Part shown: positions 1 to 11,481 of the stretch, piece after piece | How positions within the stretch are numbered: the first letter of the stretch is position 1 | Layout of the letters: each line of letters begins with the position of its first letter | Assembly (NCBI GenBank): GCA_004335835.1 | Contig: RWJK01001384.1 | Span: 62,001 to 126,000, forward strand | DNA length: 64,000 nucleotides | Direction: 5' to 3' | From: Scenedesmus sp. ARA3 | Taxonomy: Eukaryota > Chlorophyta > Chlorophyceae > Sphaeropleales > Scenedesmaceae | Notes under the pieces: generated by a model | Seen by the model: only the letters and a program-made list of their open reading frames with translations | Told to the model about the DNA's origin: nothing | Database searches by the model: none | Made by a program: the position numbers and the translations under genes

Positions 1-814
1 TGTGCAGCATACCTGTAATAACTGCTTGTTAGTGTCCTGAATCGCTCCTGGCCTGCTGTATCCCTGCAAGAAATACAGCAAAGTCAACATCAGCCACTTG
101 CAGAATCCACCGTTCGCCTGCGCCCTTGCAGCTACTGCTGCATCGCTGTCGTGCCAGCTGCTGCGCATGTCCTGAGCCTTCTTAGCTGCTGCTGTTGCTG
201 AGAATACGCCCAATTGCTGTTGCTCACCAAACTGCCAGTTTGATGCGTTTTCCTTCCACATCCAGGTACTTCACTCTGAAATCGACACCTGCAGTCGTAT
301 TGCAGACGGGGGAGACACAAGCGCGGGTAAAGCTGATGAACATGATTTCAAACATCAGGTGAAGATGCTGCAAATGCACCGCCTTTGCAGCTCAGGTGCC
401 TGTGCAAGGAGATAAACTGCAGAGTGCTGCAGAAACATGTTGAACATAGGCCAGCATACACCATACGGCCATAACACACAGCAATTGCTTCCGCTGCTCC
501 GTTCCAGTCTCCAGCACATGCTGACATACCTATGGTTGATGTGGTGACCTCGTCAAAACGGTCTGCTGTGAAGCGCATCAGCAAACAGCTTTTGCCAACT
601 GCAGAATCCCCTACTAGCAGCACCTGTGTGTGCATGCATAACCGAGTGGCAACGTTGATACAATGTCGAGTGATGCTCCAAACTTGCATGCATTCAGGAC
701 ACTTGGAACATGTAGGGACGTTGGTGTGGGGCAGCAGCTGCTGCAGGTGGTGCGTCTTCGCAATGCTGCGTGCAGCCACACCTTGAAGAGATGATCGTAA
801 TTATCTGCTGCCAT
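1..814 (-). CDS. RAB18: Rab18/RabC-type small GTPase, N-terminal exons (partial)
   Basis: Four exons at 782-814, 530-623, 228-288 and 13-63 join in phase to give about 79 N-terminal residues; the gene continues beyond position 1. The start ATG at 814 opens [11 protein letters not shown], the usual short leader of RabC/Rab18 proteins. Exon 2 carries the P-loop GDSAVGKS. The switch I region follows as TTSTIGVDF, the typical RabC stretch [17 protein letters not shown] comes next, and WDTAGQE gives the G3 motif, followed by [11 protein letters not shown]. These match Rab18/RabC better than Rab8 or Rab1. Family members bind GTP, are prenylated at the C-terminus (not in this window) and act on ER, lipid-droplet and other membrane contacts. 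The start codon faces the CSPP1-like gene on the other strand, so both probably share one promoter region. GTPase identity is certain; the RabC subclass is very likely. Confidence 0.93.
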
Positions 815-1263
815 CTGAGCTGTTTGTGTGCAAAGCAGAACTTGCTGCAGCCCACGATCGTGATGCAGTGGCAACAGTCAGCACGCCCTAGTTCGAGCCC
901 TCAACTTGCAGACGCTTGCGCAGTCCACCCCAAAACTACAATGAAACTGCGATACATCTGAGCGTACAGCAGCCTGACCTGAGTCGTGGACGTCATAACG
1001 GGTGCCAAGGGTTTCTTGAAATGCCATCCTGTAGTGTGTCAATGTCCTGGAAATACTCTACGATCCATAAGTTAAATAATATTGGTGTTCGTCGCGCTTA
1101 GGCCTGTCGTTCTGCATACTGATGAACTGCACATGCTGATGTGATTGACAGCACTCGAAAGAGGAGTTGACCGACATACGTGTAGTGCAATCCTGAAAAC
1201 CGACGCTATCTTGACTCCTTGGTGTGCACCAGTGCCTGCACCGGCACCTATGCAGCCCATCAG
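815..1263. promoter_or_regulatory. Divergent promoter interval between Rab18 and the CSPP1-like gene
   Basis: This 449-base interval separates the Rab18 start codon from the first exon I can place in the CSPP1-like gene. It has no long open frame. It should hold both promoters and the missing 5' exon(s) of the plus-strand gene, because the exon at 1264 has no in-frame ATG after the upstream stop at 1183. I could not fix a TATA box or a start site. Confidence 0.4.
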
Positions 1264-3805
1264 GACCTAGCAGGCTTGTCGCGGCTGGTCCACAGCACCA
1301 GCAAACTGGCAAAGCAGATGCTGCGGGTGTTTGGCCCGCCTGAGGACCGTGTGCGTGATATATTTCATGGCGCACCCGGCAGCACCCAGGACCGCAAGGT
1401 ACGTGCATAGTGCTGTTGCTCAGCGCACCTCACATGCTCAATGAGGCTGGCAACACAGCACATGCGCCCAGGTGCAGGAAGGGCAAAGAGGCAAAATTCA
1501 TTTGATGCATCTGCTGACTGCCTGGCACTGCTCTGCTAGGCACGTGAGCTGGAGAAAAAGAGGGCTTATGGAGCAGAGCTGCAGGCGCAGATGCAGGAAA
1601 AGGAGCGACAGCGGCAGCAGGAGCGACAGCAGCGCCTTGCGCCAGGTAACTTGCCATGGTGACGTCTGATCAGAATTCTGCATGCATCTTCTGTAGCAGC
1701 GCTCCAAAGTCTCCAGTAGCAATCAAACAAGAGCCCCCAGGCAACCACTTCCCTGATGCACAGCAAGTGTGGTGTTGCAGTCGAGCATTGCTGTCACCGC
1801 TGTGCAAGTGATTTGCTGTAACAAATGTGCTGTGCCTGCTGCTACAGGTGCTCTGGGCAGCCTGCCTGTGCGAGGTGGAGCCCCTTCCAACTTTGCAGCC
1901 CCACAGCCTGCAGGAATGCTCAACAGCAGCCAAGGAGACTGGTCGCTGCTTGCAGGACAAGCAGACCCCAGCAGCAGCACAGCAGCTTACTCTAACAATG
2001 CGGAATATGCAGGTGCTGGCTCGCTGCAGCAGCAGCAGCAGCAACAGCAGGGCATGCCTGCAAGCTACCAGCAGCAGCCACCGCAGTGGCAAGGGCAGAT
2101 GGGAGCAGTGCAACCACAAATGTATGGCAACGCTGCTTCCAGCCCAGCCTACGCAGAGGCCCCACAGCAGCAGCTGCTGCAGGCACTGGCTGCATGGCCA
2201 CATGGGGGAGGAGGAGGCAACCCTGCTGGCTGGCAGCAGCAGCAGCAGCAGCAAATGCAGATACAGCAGCAGCAGCAAGGCTACCCAGTGCCTGGCCTAG
2301 GCAGCAGCATGGATGCAGCAATGTATGCTGCAGCAGCCCGTGGCTTGCCGCTACAGCAGCAACAACAGCAGCAGCAGCCTTACATGGCCATGTCAGTTGC
2401 AGCACAGCAGCCAGGTATGGGCAGCAGCTACATGAGCCCAGGAATGGGTGGTATGCCTGGGTATGGGCCATCACCCCCACCCATGCAAGCTCAGTATGCA
2501 GCAGCAGCAGGGCCACCGCAGTCATGGGCTGCTATGCAGTCACCTGCTGCCAGCTTTCCACCATCAGGTGGACAGGGCAGCGCCTATGGGCCAGGTGCCA
2601 GTGCCAGCAGCAGCCCAAGCTACTGGGCAGGCAGCGCAGCTGCAGGCAGCCCTGGTTGGAGCTCGGCCGCAGCTTTTCCTGCAAGCTCGGCAGCAGCAGC
2701 AGCAGCGCCGCCGGATCAGAAGGCGCAGCTGATGAAGGCGCGCAAGGACGCGTACCGAGCAGAGCTGGAGGCTCAGATTCGCGACAAGGCTGCGCGGGTG
2801 GCGGCTGAGAAGTCTGCTGTGGCTGCTGAGGAAGCCCGCAAGGAGAAGGAAATGGCTGGCTACAACCCCTGGGGCAGGGGAGGGGCTGGGGCACCGCTGC
2901 GCAACGCCGCTGGCCAGGTGAGACGGGTGCTTGCTCTGTACTTGTGGCAGCATAACATGCCAGTGAGACATTGCATTATGCAAGGATGCCTGAGCTGCTG
3001 GTGTTGGTGCATATGGTGCTAGTCGTGTATTGTTTGTTATATCGTGTAAGCTTACAGCTGCTCGGAAGCTCATGTCGCAGTGCAGCTCATGTTTTGTGCT
3101 GCTCACGCCGGCCTGTCGTTGCAGGCAATCACAGACCTGCGTGGTGGCGTCAGGGCGGAGCAGCAGTACCAGGAGCAAGCTCAGCCCCATGGACAACAGC
3201 AGCACTTGCCACAGCAGTTCTCCAGCTATGATGCTGCTGGGCCAGCAGCCGTAGCTAGCCCAACAGCAGCTGCGGCAGCGCAGGCAGGGTGCTGGGGTGC
3301 TGCTGAAGACTGCTTGCCAACGCAAAATGGATATGGACAGCAGCAGCAGCAGTACCAGCAACAGCAGTATCCGCAGCAGCAGTACCAGCAGCAGCAGCAG
3401 CAGCAGGGGCCAGCAGCAGCAGCTGGCCCAGGCAATGCTAGTGGGCCCCCTCCTATGTTCAACTTCCGCTCTGACAAGGCCTTCATGACGGCTAATGAGA
3501 TGGAGAACAGGCAGCGCGCGCAGCGTGAGCTGCAAAAGGACTTGGATCAGCAGATACAGGAGAAGAAGCGGAGAAAGGTGCGTCGAGGGCACAGCATTCG
3601 CTGGAAAGATGATTCATCTGCATTGCGCACTGCTGACTGCTGGTGCCTGTAGTATGTGTGAACCAGCAGAGAACATGTTGAGAGAGGGTGGATACATGTG
3701 GGTCCTGGCACCATCTTGAGTATAACAAGCCACAACATGCTGAACGGTACATACAACTGGGATGAAGGAGCTGCGCAAAGCTTAACTGCACAATTACATG
3801 TCAAG

Positions 3806-3839
<34 letters not shown>

Positions 3840-6800
3840 TCCCTGCAGGAGCTTGAGCAGCGCCAAGCAGAGGAGGAGGCACGGCAGGAGGAGGCGCGCT
3901 TGGCAGCTGAGCAGGCGCGGCTGGCAGCTGCGTTTGAGAGCGAGCAGCAGAAGCAGAAGGCCAAGAGCAGCGGCATGGCAGCAGAGGTGGAGGGGCAGGT
4001 AGCGGGGGCCTGGAATGCTGCAAAGCAGGCTGCTGCAGTGGAGCGGCGCAAGTCGATGGATGACCGCAGGAGGTCGCAAGGTGAGAGCAGAGACACTGCT
4101 TGAGCCTGTTGGCAACAAAGCATATTTCACAAGAATGCTTGGTGACTGCAGCGAGCGTGATCAGCCTCACAGCTGCATGCAAGCACTGTATCAGCGGACA
4201 ACACATGCCTGTGGGTGTCTGGGTGCAGTGCAAATACCATATGATGATCCCCCAAGCAACACCTTACAGCAGGATCGGCAACTTGCACAACAAAGCAGCA
4301 CAGGGCGTGGCGCCTGCAGCAGCCACAGCCAGCCAGCAGACCAGCAGCAGGAGCACAAGCAGCAAGAGCAGCAGCAGCGGCAAGCGCTGATGCTGGAAGC
4401 CTTGCGGCTGGAAGAGGACAGGATGCGGCAGATGGCTGCACAGGAGGTGGAGAGGTGGGCGGGCAGATCACAATGCTGATATTTGTCATCCCTGAATCGC
4501 TGCTTGTACAGTCTATTGCCAAGTGTGCCTGCCAGCAAGATCAGCGGGAGCATAAGGCTGTGCTCAGATGGCTGCCAACGCCCCTGGCTATGTGACTATC
4601 AGCCACATTTGGTACGTGCCTGCCGTCCAGCTGCGTGCCAAGCTGAGCGGACCACCTTATGCAACTGCCGTCTGCTGCTGCTGCTGCTGCTGCCAGGCTG
4701 AGGGCTGACATGGAGGCTCAGGCTGCTGCGCTGCGAAATGTGGTGGAGCGCCAGGGTGGGGAGGTGGCAGCTTTGCGGGCAGCCGCTGCAGCAGCAGAGG
4801 CGCAGAGCACTGCAGCAAAGGTGGAGCTGGCACAGGTGCGCAGTGGCTGCTTGTCTTGATACAGAGCAGCAGAGCTCTCACACTCTCTTGTGTGTCACTG
4901 ACAGTTACAGGCTGCATGCTGCATCCACTACGATTGATCAACTAGCACCATAGCCACACCAGATCCCTTCAAGCCATGAACTGCAGCGCCAAAGCTTGCG
5001 AAGAAACAAGCCCCCACATCGCCAAGGTTAGCACCGTGTCTCCTTTGCCTCTGCTCTGACGCATGTGCAACCCCTTGGCATGCCCTGCGCTGCAGGTGCG
5101 TAAGGAGTTCATGCGCAAGAGCCAGGAGCTGCCACATGAAACACTTAGCACCATCTTAGCCGACTATGGCGATGGCCCGGCCTCAGCCATTGCAGCAGCA
5201 TACCACCCAGCACCCATCCGCCGCATCGACTTGGAGCTGCCTCCATCAGCAGCTGCTGTGCGGCGCTCCATACAGCAGCGCGCAGGGCTTGGCGCGATGG
5301 GCCAGCAGCCGTCAGCTGCTGCTGGAGGGTACGGCGGGTATGGCGGTTACAGCAGCGCAGCTGATGCGTTGGCTGGAGGAACGTCAGCAGTGGAGCTTCT
5401 TGAGAGCATGCTGCAGCAGGGCAGGCAGCCGCCAACAGGCAGCTTAGCAGAGCAGGGCGGGGCAGCTGCTGATGCTGGTTGGGGCTTTGGCAGCGGCCGT
5501 ACTGCGTCCCTGCCTGCAGCTGGCGCAGCTGCAGCTGCAGCGGCTCCGCGTTGGCTGGGTGGGGACGGTGTGCGTGCCTCCACAAATGTGAGGAGCTCCA
5601 TGCTGGTGTCTGAAAGCACCTTCATATTCCCAAAAGGGATTAATGCAGCTACAGGCACAGCAGCTGCTGAGGAAGCTGCTGCTGGCGGGTTTGATGACGG
5701 GCAAGCAGATGCAGCAGCGGCATTGGACAGCGGGGATGCAGGGGCAGGGTATGGCGGCCTGACAGGCATGGGCGGCAGCGCTTGGGGCTTATGGCCGCAG
5801 CAGCAGCAGCAGCCTCGTGTGCAGCGGCACACATACTCTGCACCAGGCAGCAGCAGCGCGGGGCGGGCAGGTGAGGTGCTTGTACATGCTTTGGTCAGCG
5901 CGTAATCCACATGCTGCTGCAGCTGAGTTCACTGCCAGTGCCAGCTTGAAGTTGGCGTGCGCTGTGCGTAAGCCGCACGCTGCTGGGCTGCCAGCCATGT
6001 CGTGGTGGATTGCTGCATGCATGCCATATGCATACACGGAAGCCACGGCGCAGTGCATGCCAGTTCGTGCATGCTAGCTTTCTGCTGTACCTAGCAGTTG
6101 TACCTCACCTTAGGCTCTGCTGCGAGGCTACCTTGACGAGACGTCAGCAGCGTGCTGTGATGAGTGACATTAGCAGTGCTGACACGGTTATCAGCTTATC
6201 ACTGTCATGTGCTGGTGTGCCTGTGCGTTTGCGCCGCAGCGCTGGTGCCTGGGCTGCCGCAGGCCGGGCGGCGTGGTGGCCTGGTGACACCGGGTGGCAG
6301 CGACCTGGGCGCTGTGGCCAGCCGCAACGCTGACAAGCTGCAGCTGCTGTCTAGCATGCCGCCGCCTGGCGACCCAGAGGCCCTGGACGAGTTTTTGGCC
6401 AAATTCGTCAGCAAGACCAGCCAGGTGGGCGGGCGTTTACAAGATTAGAGGTGTCATGTGACATTGCCGTGGATGATTGTTGGCACCAAAAGCCCCTTCG
6501 CGTGTTGGGCTGCTGCTGTTCATGGCAGCTGGAGACGTATGCCGGATGCTGTAGAGCCACACAGGTTTGCATGGTGCTGTTACACTGTTATGTTGTGAGG
6601 CATGTGTATATGCGGCAAACGGCGCAGTGCTGTGTGCGTGCATGAGACAGTCTGGCAGTTGGCAGGCACTGGTGCGCTGATATCAGGATAGTTAACAGGG
6701 CGCATGCACGACAGCCGCCCTTCACCATGCTGCCACAGGCGGGACTGCAAAACAAACAGGGATCACGCTAAGCCATGCAGGCTGGGTTTGACCCAAACAC

Positions 6801-7628
6801 GCCGCCTAGAAGCACAGCAGTTGCGATGGGTGGCTATGCACTGAGCAGACACGACTAAAAGAAAAGTCGTGCACTGGCATATTGTCACCCCTGACACGGA
6901 CTCATGGTCATGGTGCTGCACCATTTAGCGATGCTACATCAGCCAGCCGCACCTTCACCACGAAATGCATGGCTGAACACTGCACATTGACAGGCAACAC
7001 TCCAACAGTCAACCACCATGACCTCTCCCTCGCCAACGCATCTTTTGCTCTGCCGACCAAAGGTAGCACATGATGATGCTCACTTAAATCCATGACACTC
7101 GACTCCAGGACAACCTCTCTGACGCTTGCCTACTGCTGCACCAATGTTTCACTTCTGCAGCCCAACCAGCGCTCCATAGCTACACCACCAAGCAGGCTGC
7201 TCAGCGCGCATGCCAGCAGCAACAGCCGCCCACCCAGGCACAGGTACAGCAGCAGCGGCCAGGCAGCAGCAGACACCGCAGCAGCAAGCAGTGCTGCAGC
7301 AGGTGCTGTTGCTGCTACCTTGTACGACAACAGCAGCGGCCAAAACTTATACTTTGGCCTTGCCGACACACTGGACAAGGAGCTCAGCAAACTCAACCTT
7401 GGAGCTACAGCTGCTGCTCCCAGCAGCAGCAGCAGCAGCAGCGCTGCAGCCATGGCAGCGCAGACGCGGCTGCTGGCAGCGGGGACAGCAGCTGCTGGTG
7501 GTGATGCAGCACTGGGTGGTGTGATGGGTGGTGGTGGCAGCAGCCATGCGCAGCAGGTGGAGGCGAGTGACACCAGCATGCTGGGCACATCCATGTGGCT
7601 GCCGTCAAACGGTCTCACTCAGCTATGA
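1264..7628 (+). CDS. CSPP1-like Gln/Ala-rich coiled-coil protein
   Basis: Ten exons join in phase: 1264-1398, 1540-1645, 1848-2917, 3125-3577, 3849-4080, 4340-4454, 4697-4835, 5096-5870, 6240-6424 and 7161-7628, about 1225 residues. The 5' exon with the start ATG is unresolved, and the 4340 acceptor is chosen only by phase. Two blocks resemble centrosome/spindle-pole protein CSPP1: a helix of the type AYRAELEAQIRDK followed by YNPWGRGGAGAPLRN (near residues 400-435), and DLDQQIQEKKRRK leading into a long Glu/Arg/Gln helix (about 575-665). A related motif, AYGAELQAQMQEK, lies near residue 50. Between them are poly-Gln and Ala/Gly-rich disordered stretches. In animals CSPP1 binds microtubules at centrosomes and ciliary tips; a ciliary role here is inference, helped by IFT74 lying 12 kb away. 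The last exon, ending at the stop at 7626-7628, is Ser/Ala-rich and is the least certain. Confidence 0.72.
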
Positions 7629-7810
7629 CAATAGCCCAGTGCAGTATGTATTGCAGTAAACGACTCGCCACAAACCATGGCTGGTACCTTCTATATGCAC
7701 GATGCAAGCACGGTACGGCAGTGTTTGTGAGAACTTTGTATGATGGTGGCGGTGGTTGTAAGGCATGCTGAAATGATGCACGTGAGCGTCTCGATGCAAT
7801 TCAAGCGTGA

Positions 7811-7815
7811 TGTAA
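7811..7815 (+). terminator. TGTAA polyadenylation signal of the CSPP1-like gene
   Basis: TGTAA, the green-algal poly(A) signal, lies about 183 bases after the stop codon on the coding strand. Confidence 0.5.
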
Positions 7816-8062
7816 ATAGTGCTTGGTGGTACCACTGCAGACCATTCACCCGCTGCCAGTTCATGGCCAGCAAGTGACAACAGCAAAGCTGCTAGCCCTT
7901 GGCTCTGCATACAGATGATAACACAGCAGCAACCCAGAGCGCACTGCAAACGACCACCTTTGCCACAGTCACAACACCATGCGACATGTGACAGCACAAG
8001 TGCAGGTAGCCAAACCACAGCGCAGCTCATCTACAAGTGCAGCCTATCTTCTTTCGGCTGGC

Positions 8063-8379
8063 TCAGCTGCTGCTGAGCACGCGCCGCTCCAGCACCAGTG
8101 TGACAGGGCCATCCTTGGGCTCCCCCTTGCGCAGCGCACTCCGCACATTGGCCCATTTCTGCTTGTCAGCACCATACACCACCTGCACACGCACACAAAT
8201 AGTTGCTTTGAGGCGCAAAGCCAAACCGTGATGGAGGTGGCGAAACAGACAAGCCTGGAAGACGGGCTGGTGCCTCAGCTAGCGCATGACACCGACATCC
8301 AGCAGCTAACATGTTCTGAGACATGTCAATGAGCGCTTCAGCGCTGCATGCATGCCTAAGGCTGTATGACGGTCAAACA

Positions 8380-8416
<37 letters not shown>

Positions 8417-10605
8417 TCAACTCACCACGTGGCGCTCCGGCGCTACTGCTCCAAACAGGGCGCGCGTGGGGTACACAAAGTTGGTGCACGTGGCACCACG
8501 CAGCACATCACCTGCACAAGTGCCGGCAGAATGATCCGATGGATTTAAAGGCGCGGCATGGAGCTTGACAACTTCGTCAAAGCATCATCAACATCTTGCT
8601 CAGTATGACCAGCTAGCAAGCATGCACATCAGTCCCCAGTTTGAGCAGTAAACGCCGCGCCAGGTTGTGGAGAACAGGTGCTCAGCACCTTGTCAAACTG
8701 ACACAGCATACAAGCACTGCTGCTGCCCACCATTCACAGATACATTCAAGGCTGGCGTGCTGCAGGCGTCCCGCCCCTCACCGTCCTGCACTGACTCCTT
8801 GGCCAGGCTGCGGTTGAGCCCCGCCACCTTGCGCCGCTGCTCGGCAGGCGAGCCCTCCACAACACCAGCCACCACCGCACACTTCTTGCCTGCAAGTGCC
8901 ATGCATAACGCACTGTCAGTCATGGGCTACACTTTGCAAGCATTGAATCAAATGTGCACGGCAGGAGTGACTTTGCCTTTGCTTGACCGCGAACGTGAAG
9001 CTGGCTGCAAGCTCGCAAGAAGAACTGGCACCGCACGCGTGACTGGAAAGCACAACAGACAGCTGTCTCACGTTCGTCGTACTCGAACACCACGCCCATT
9101 GGCCGCGGCAGCGTCACCACCACCAGCTCGCTGGGCTGCGGCAGCAGCCGGTTGAACACAAACGTCCTGCGCACGTTTGTTTGTAACAGCAGCAATGAGC
9201 GAAGAGTGTTCAGGCATGCAGTCACAGACCAAGGCGGCAGCCTCTAGCATTGCAGAAGAGCCACCCTGCAGCATGCTGAGGATGCTCCCAATGCGGCACA
9301 ACATTGCAGTGAAGCACGCCTGCAGCAATACGCTACGGTGTCAAATTGCAGAGGCAGTGTCACCTGGCTTCCCGTGCAGCGATGGGCCCCACATCGATGC
9401 GCAGCCGATCACCTTCATAGTCAGTGGGCACTGGCCACGGTGTGTAGCTGATAGCGCGGAATGCAAGATTGCCATTCTTGTCACGCTCTGGCACTGCAGC
9501 AGCAGCAGCAGCAGCAGGAGCAGCAGCAGCATAGTGGATGTATTCAGGCAATGACAGTAGTGAAAGGGGTCGGCTTTGTACCTTTGCCCATGTTGCTTCT
9601 GCAGCCTCTTGTGCAGGCATAATGTGCTTGACTTGTCACTAGGCTGCAGTACCCACAACACGAGCTGTCCTAAGCAATGCAGCAAGCTGGCGGCGGCATA
9701 CATGGTGCACTGCAGAGACCAATAGCGCATGTCATGCGACTCACAACACAAATGGGTACATACGAATGAGGATGCTGGCGCAAACGTCCAGGTCAACCAA
9801 AGCAGCTTGGTGCTGCTGGAACTTGCTGTTCAATTGCTATGTCACAACTGCCCTGCTCAGCTACCTAAAGCGTTCAACAAAATTCTCATGACATGGTGTC
9901 CCCTCTCACCTGTCCCGTCCTCTGGCACCTGGAACACAAAGCCAGTTGTTTCATCTTCAAACACCTGCCCGCTCTCCTTGAGCTCCTGAGGAGGAGGCCG
10001 CAGCAGGTACGCAGCAGCTGCTGCAGCTGCTGCCAGTGGCACTGCCAGCGCTATCAGAAAGGTGCGGTCTGCATTGCCCTGGCACTCCTGCAAGGAGCCA
10101 CGCACATCAAACCCGGGAGCCACAAGGCACCAAGTGATGCGTTGTACATGCAGGTGAAACGGACAAAGCGAGGCTGCTACCAGCGCCACAAAGTTTCACT
10201 GCGTTGCAGCCACGATGCAAGCATGCCTCCACGTCAAAATGGCAGGCTAGCGGGTGGCATTTTTCCAAGTGGTGCATCACTGGTAGCAGACATGCACTGC
10301 TCTGAGGACTGCTGGTGCTCAGTCAATCTGCACTAGGCATGTGTACCCACTTGAGTAAAGCAGATTGGAGCTACAGACAGCAGCTCAAGAGGCACAGCAT
10401 GTGGGACCACGGACATGCGACTTGGCTGCATAAGCTCCTGCCTGTGGTGCTGCTGCTGGTGCCATTGCTGCTGCTGCTGCTGCTGCTGCTGGCGCAGCGC
10501 CCTTCCGGATCGGCACGACGTGCCAAACAGATCACTATAGCAAATATCAACACTCTGTCTATGTCGTAACCTGCTACAACGACTGTGCAAGCCAATGGCC
10601 TGCAT
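8063..10605 (-). CDS. Membrane-anchored PDZ-domain protein, probably chloroplast
   Basis: Seven exons (10351-10605, 9910-10087, 9364-9493, 9072-9166, 8782-8889, 8426-8511, 8063-8182) join in phase to 323 residues. Residues 1-85 are Arg/Ser/Gln-rich and acidic-poor, beginning MQAIGLHSRCSRLRHRQ, like an organelle transit peptide. An Ala-rich membrane helix follows at about 94-114. The C-terminal half (about 195-320) reads as a PDZ domain: LVVVTLPRPMGVVFEYD is the peptide-binding strand, EGSPAEQ the helix cap, DGDVLRGATCTNFVYPT the following strand, and the protein ends VTLVLERRVLSSS. Similar single-helix PDZ proteins occur in algal and plant chloroplasts; thylakoid anchoring is inference. A poly-Gln run lies in the leader. 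The gene is convergent with the CSPP1-like gene, 434 bases apart. The start is the first ATG in the open leader exon. No enzymatic motif is visible, so a scaffold or assembly role is the simplest reading. Confidence 0.82.
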
Positions 10606-11481
10606 GGCGAGTGCACTTTGGCTGTGTGGCAGGGAACAACACAACTTATCAGTCCGTCTCAACGTCTTGTCGACAGCACTTAAAAGGAAATTGTTTTGAT
10701 ATAACGAGCATCGCTCGCGAGTTGCACCAGCGGTGCGCCACTGGGGTTTTTCAAAAGGCAGGCATTGGCATTTCTAAATATCGCTCTGGTCTTGAAGGCT
10801 CTTCAACATGTACAAGTGGTGAGCCTGGTCTTGTTCTTTTCATTCAGGTCTTTCATACTTTTTCGTCACATCCCATGATCCCGTGCCTTCCAGTTACCAG
10901 CCTGGCAGGCAGTACAGTACTGCTTGCTGGCATTGGGTCGTGCAAATGACCCTCAAGTTACACAGTGCCAGTAGAAAACTGATCATTTGAAACCACGGAA
11001 AACCTCCTTGCACTTATATTAGGCATCCCTCACCCACATCCGGCCGTCGCTCTGTCATATGAACCAACCACAGTGCGTGAAAAGATGGAGACCCACATCC
11101 TTCCATCCCTGATTCTTTCCAGACTGCCGAAAAGGATGTATCACCAGCCACCACCATACCCCATATTCAAGCAAAGTTAATTTGAACAGCTGCAGCGTAG
11201 TGAGCTGCAGGGGGTGGCCAGCATGCTGCTGCCGCCATCTGCATACTGGCAACCACCAGTCCGGCCTGCTGCCCAGCTGCTGTTTATTGTTGCGCCGCTG
11301 CTACGCAGCAACTTCTGCCATCTGCTGCTTTTGTAGATGTACTGTCATTAATGCAGGCTTTAAATCCTGCAGCATGTTTCTGTCACACCCCAAGTGTCAC
11401 AAGCTGCTCAAGTGTGGAAGGGGCTCTCCAAACACACTCCAGCATGCACTCAGTGCATCGTTGGCCGCTACTCTGCCACGC
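10606..11481. other. Intergenic region, no gene seen
   Basis: 876 bases between the PDZ gene start and the stop of the upstream four-helix membrane protein gene, both on the minus strand. It should hold the 3' UTR of the latter and the promoter of the PDZ gene. No convincing coding stretch or RNA gene was seen. A minus-strand TGTAA (reading ttaca on the plus strand) occurs near 10957. Confidence 0.5.

Noticed and set aside
2564..3592. Long minus-strand open frame of 342 codons
   Set aside because: It is the reverse of the CSPP1-like exons; CAG repeats remain open in all frames and give Leu/Cys runs. The plus-strand exon chain explains the sequence.
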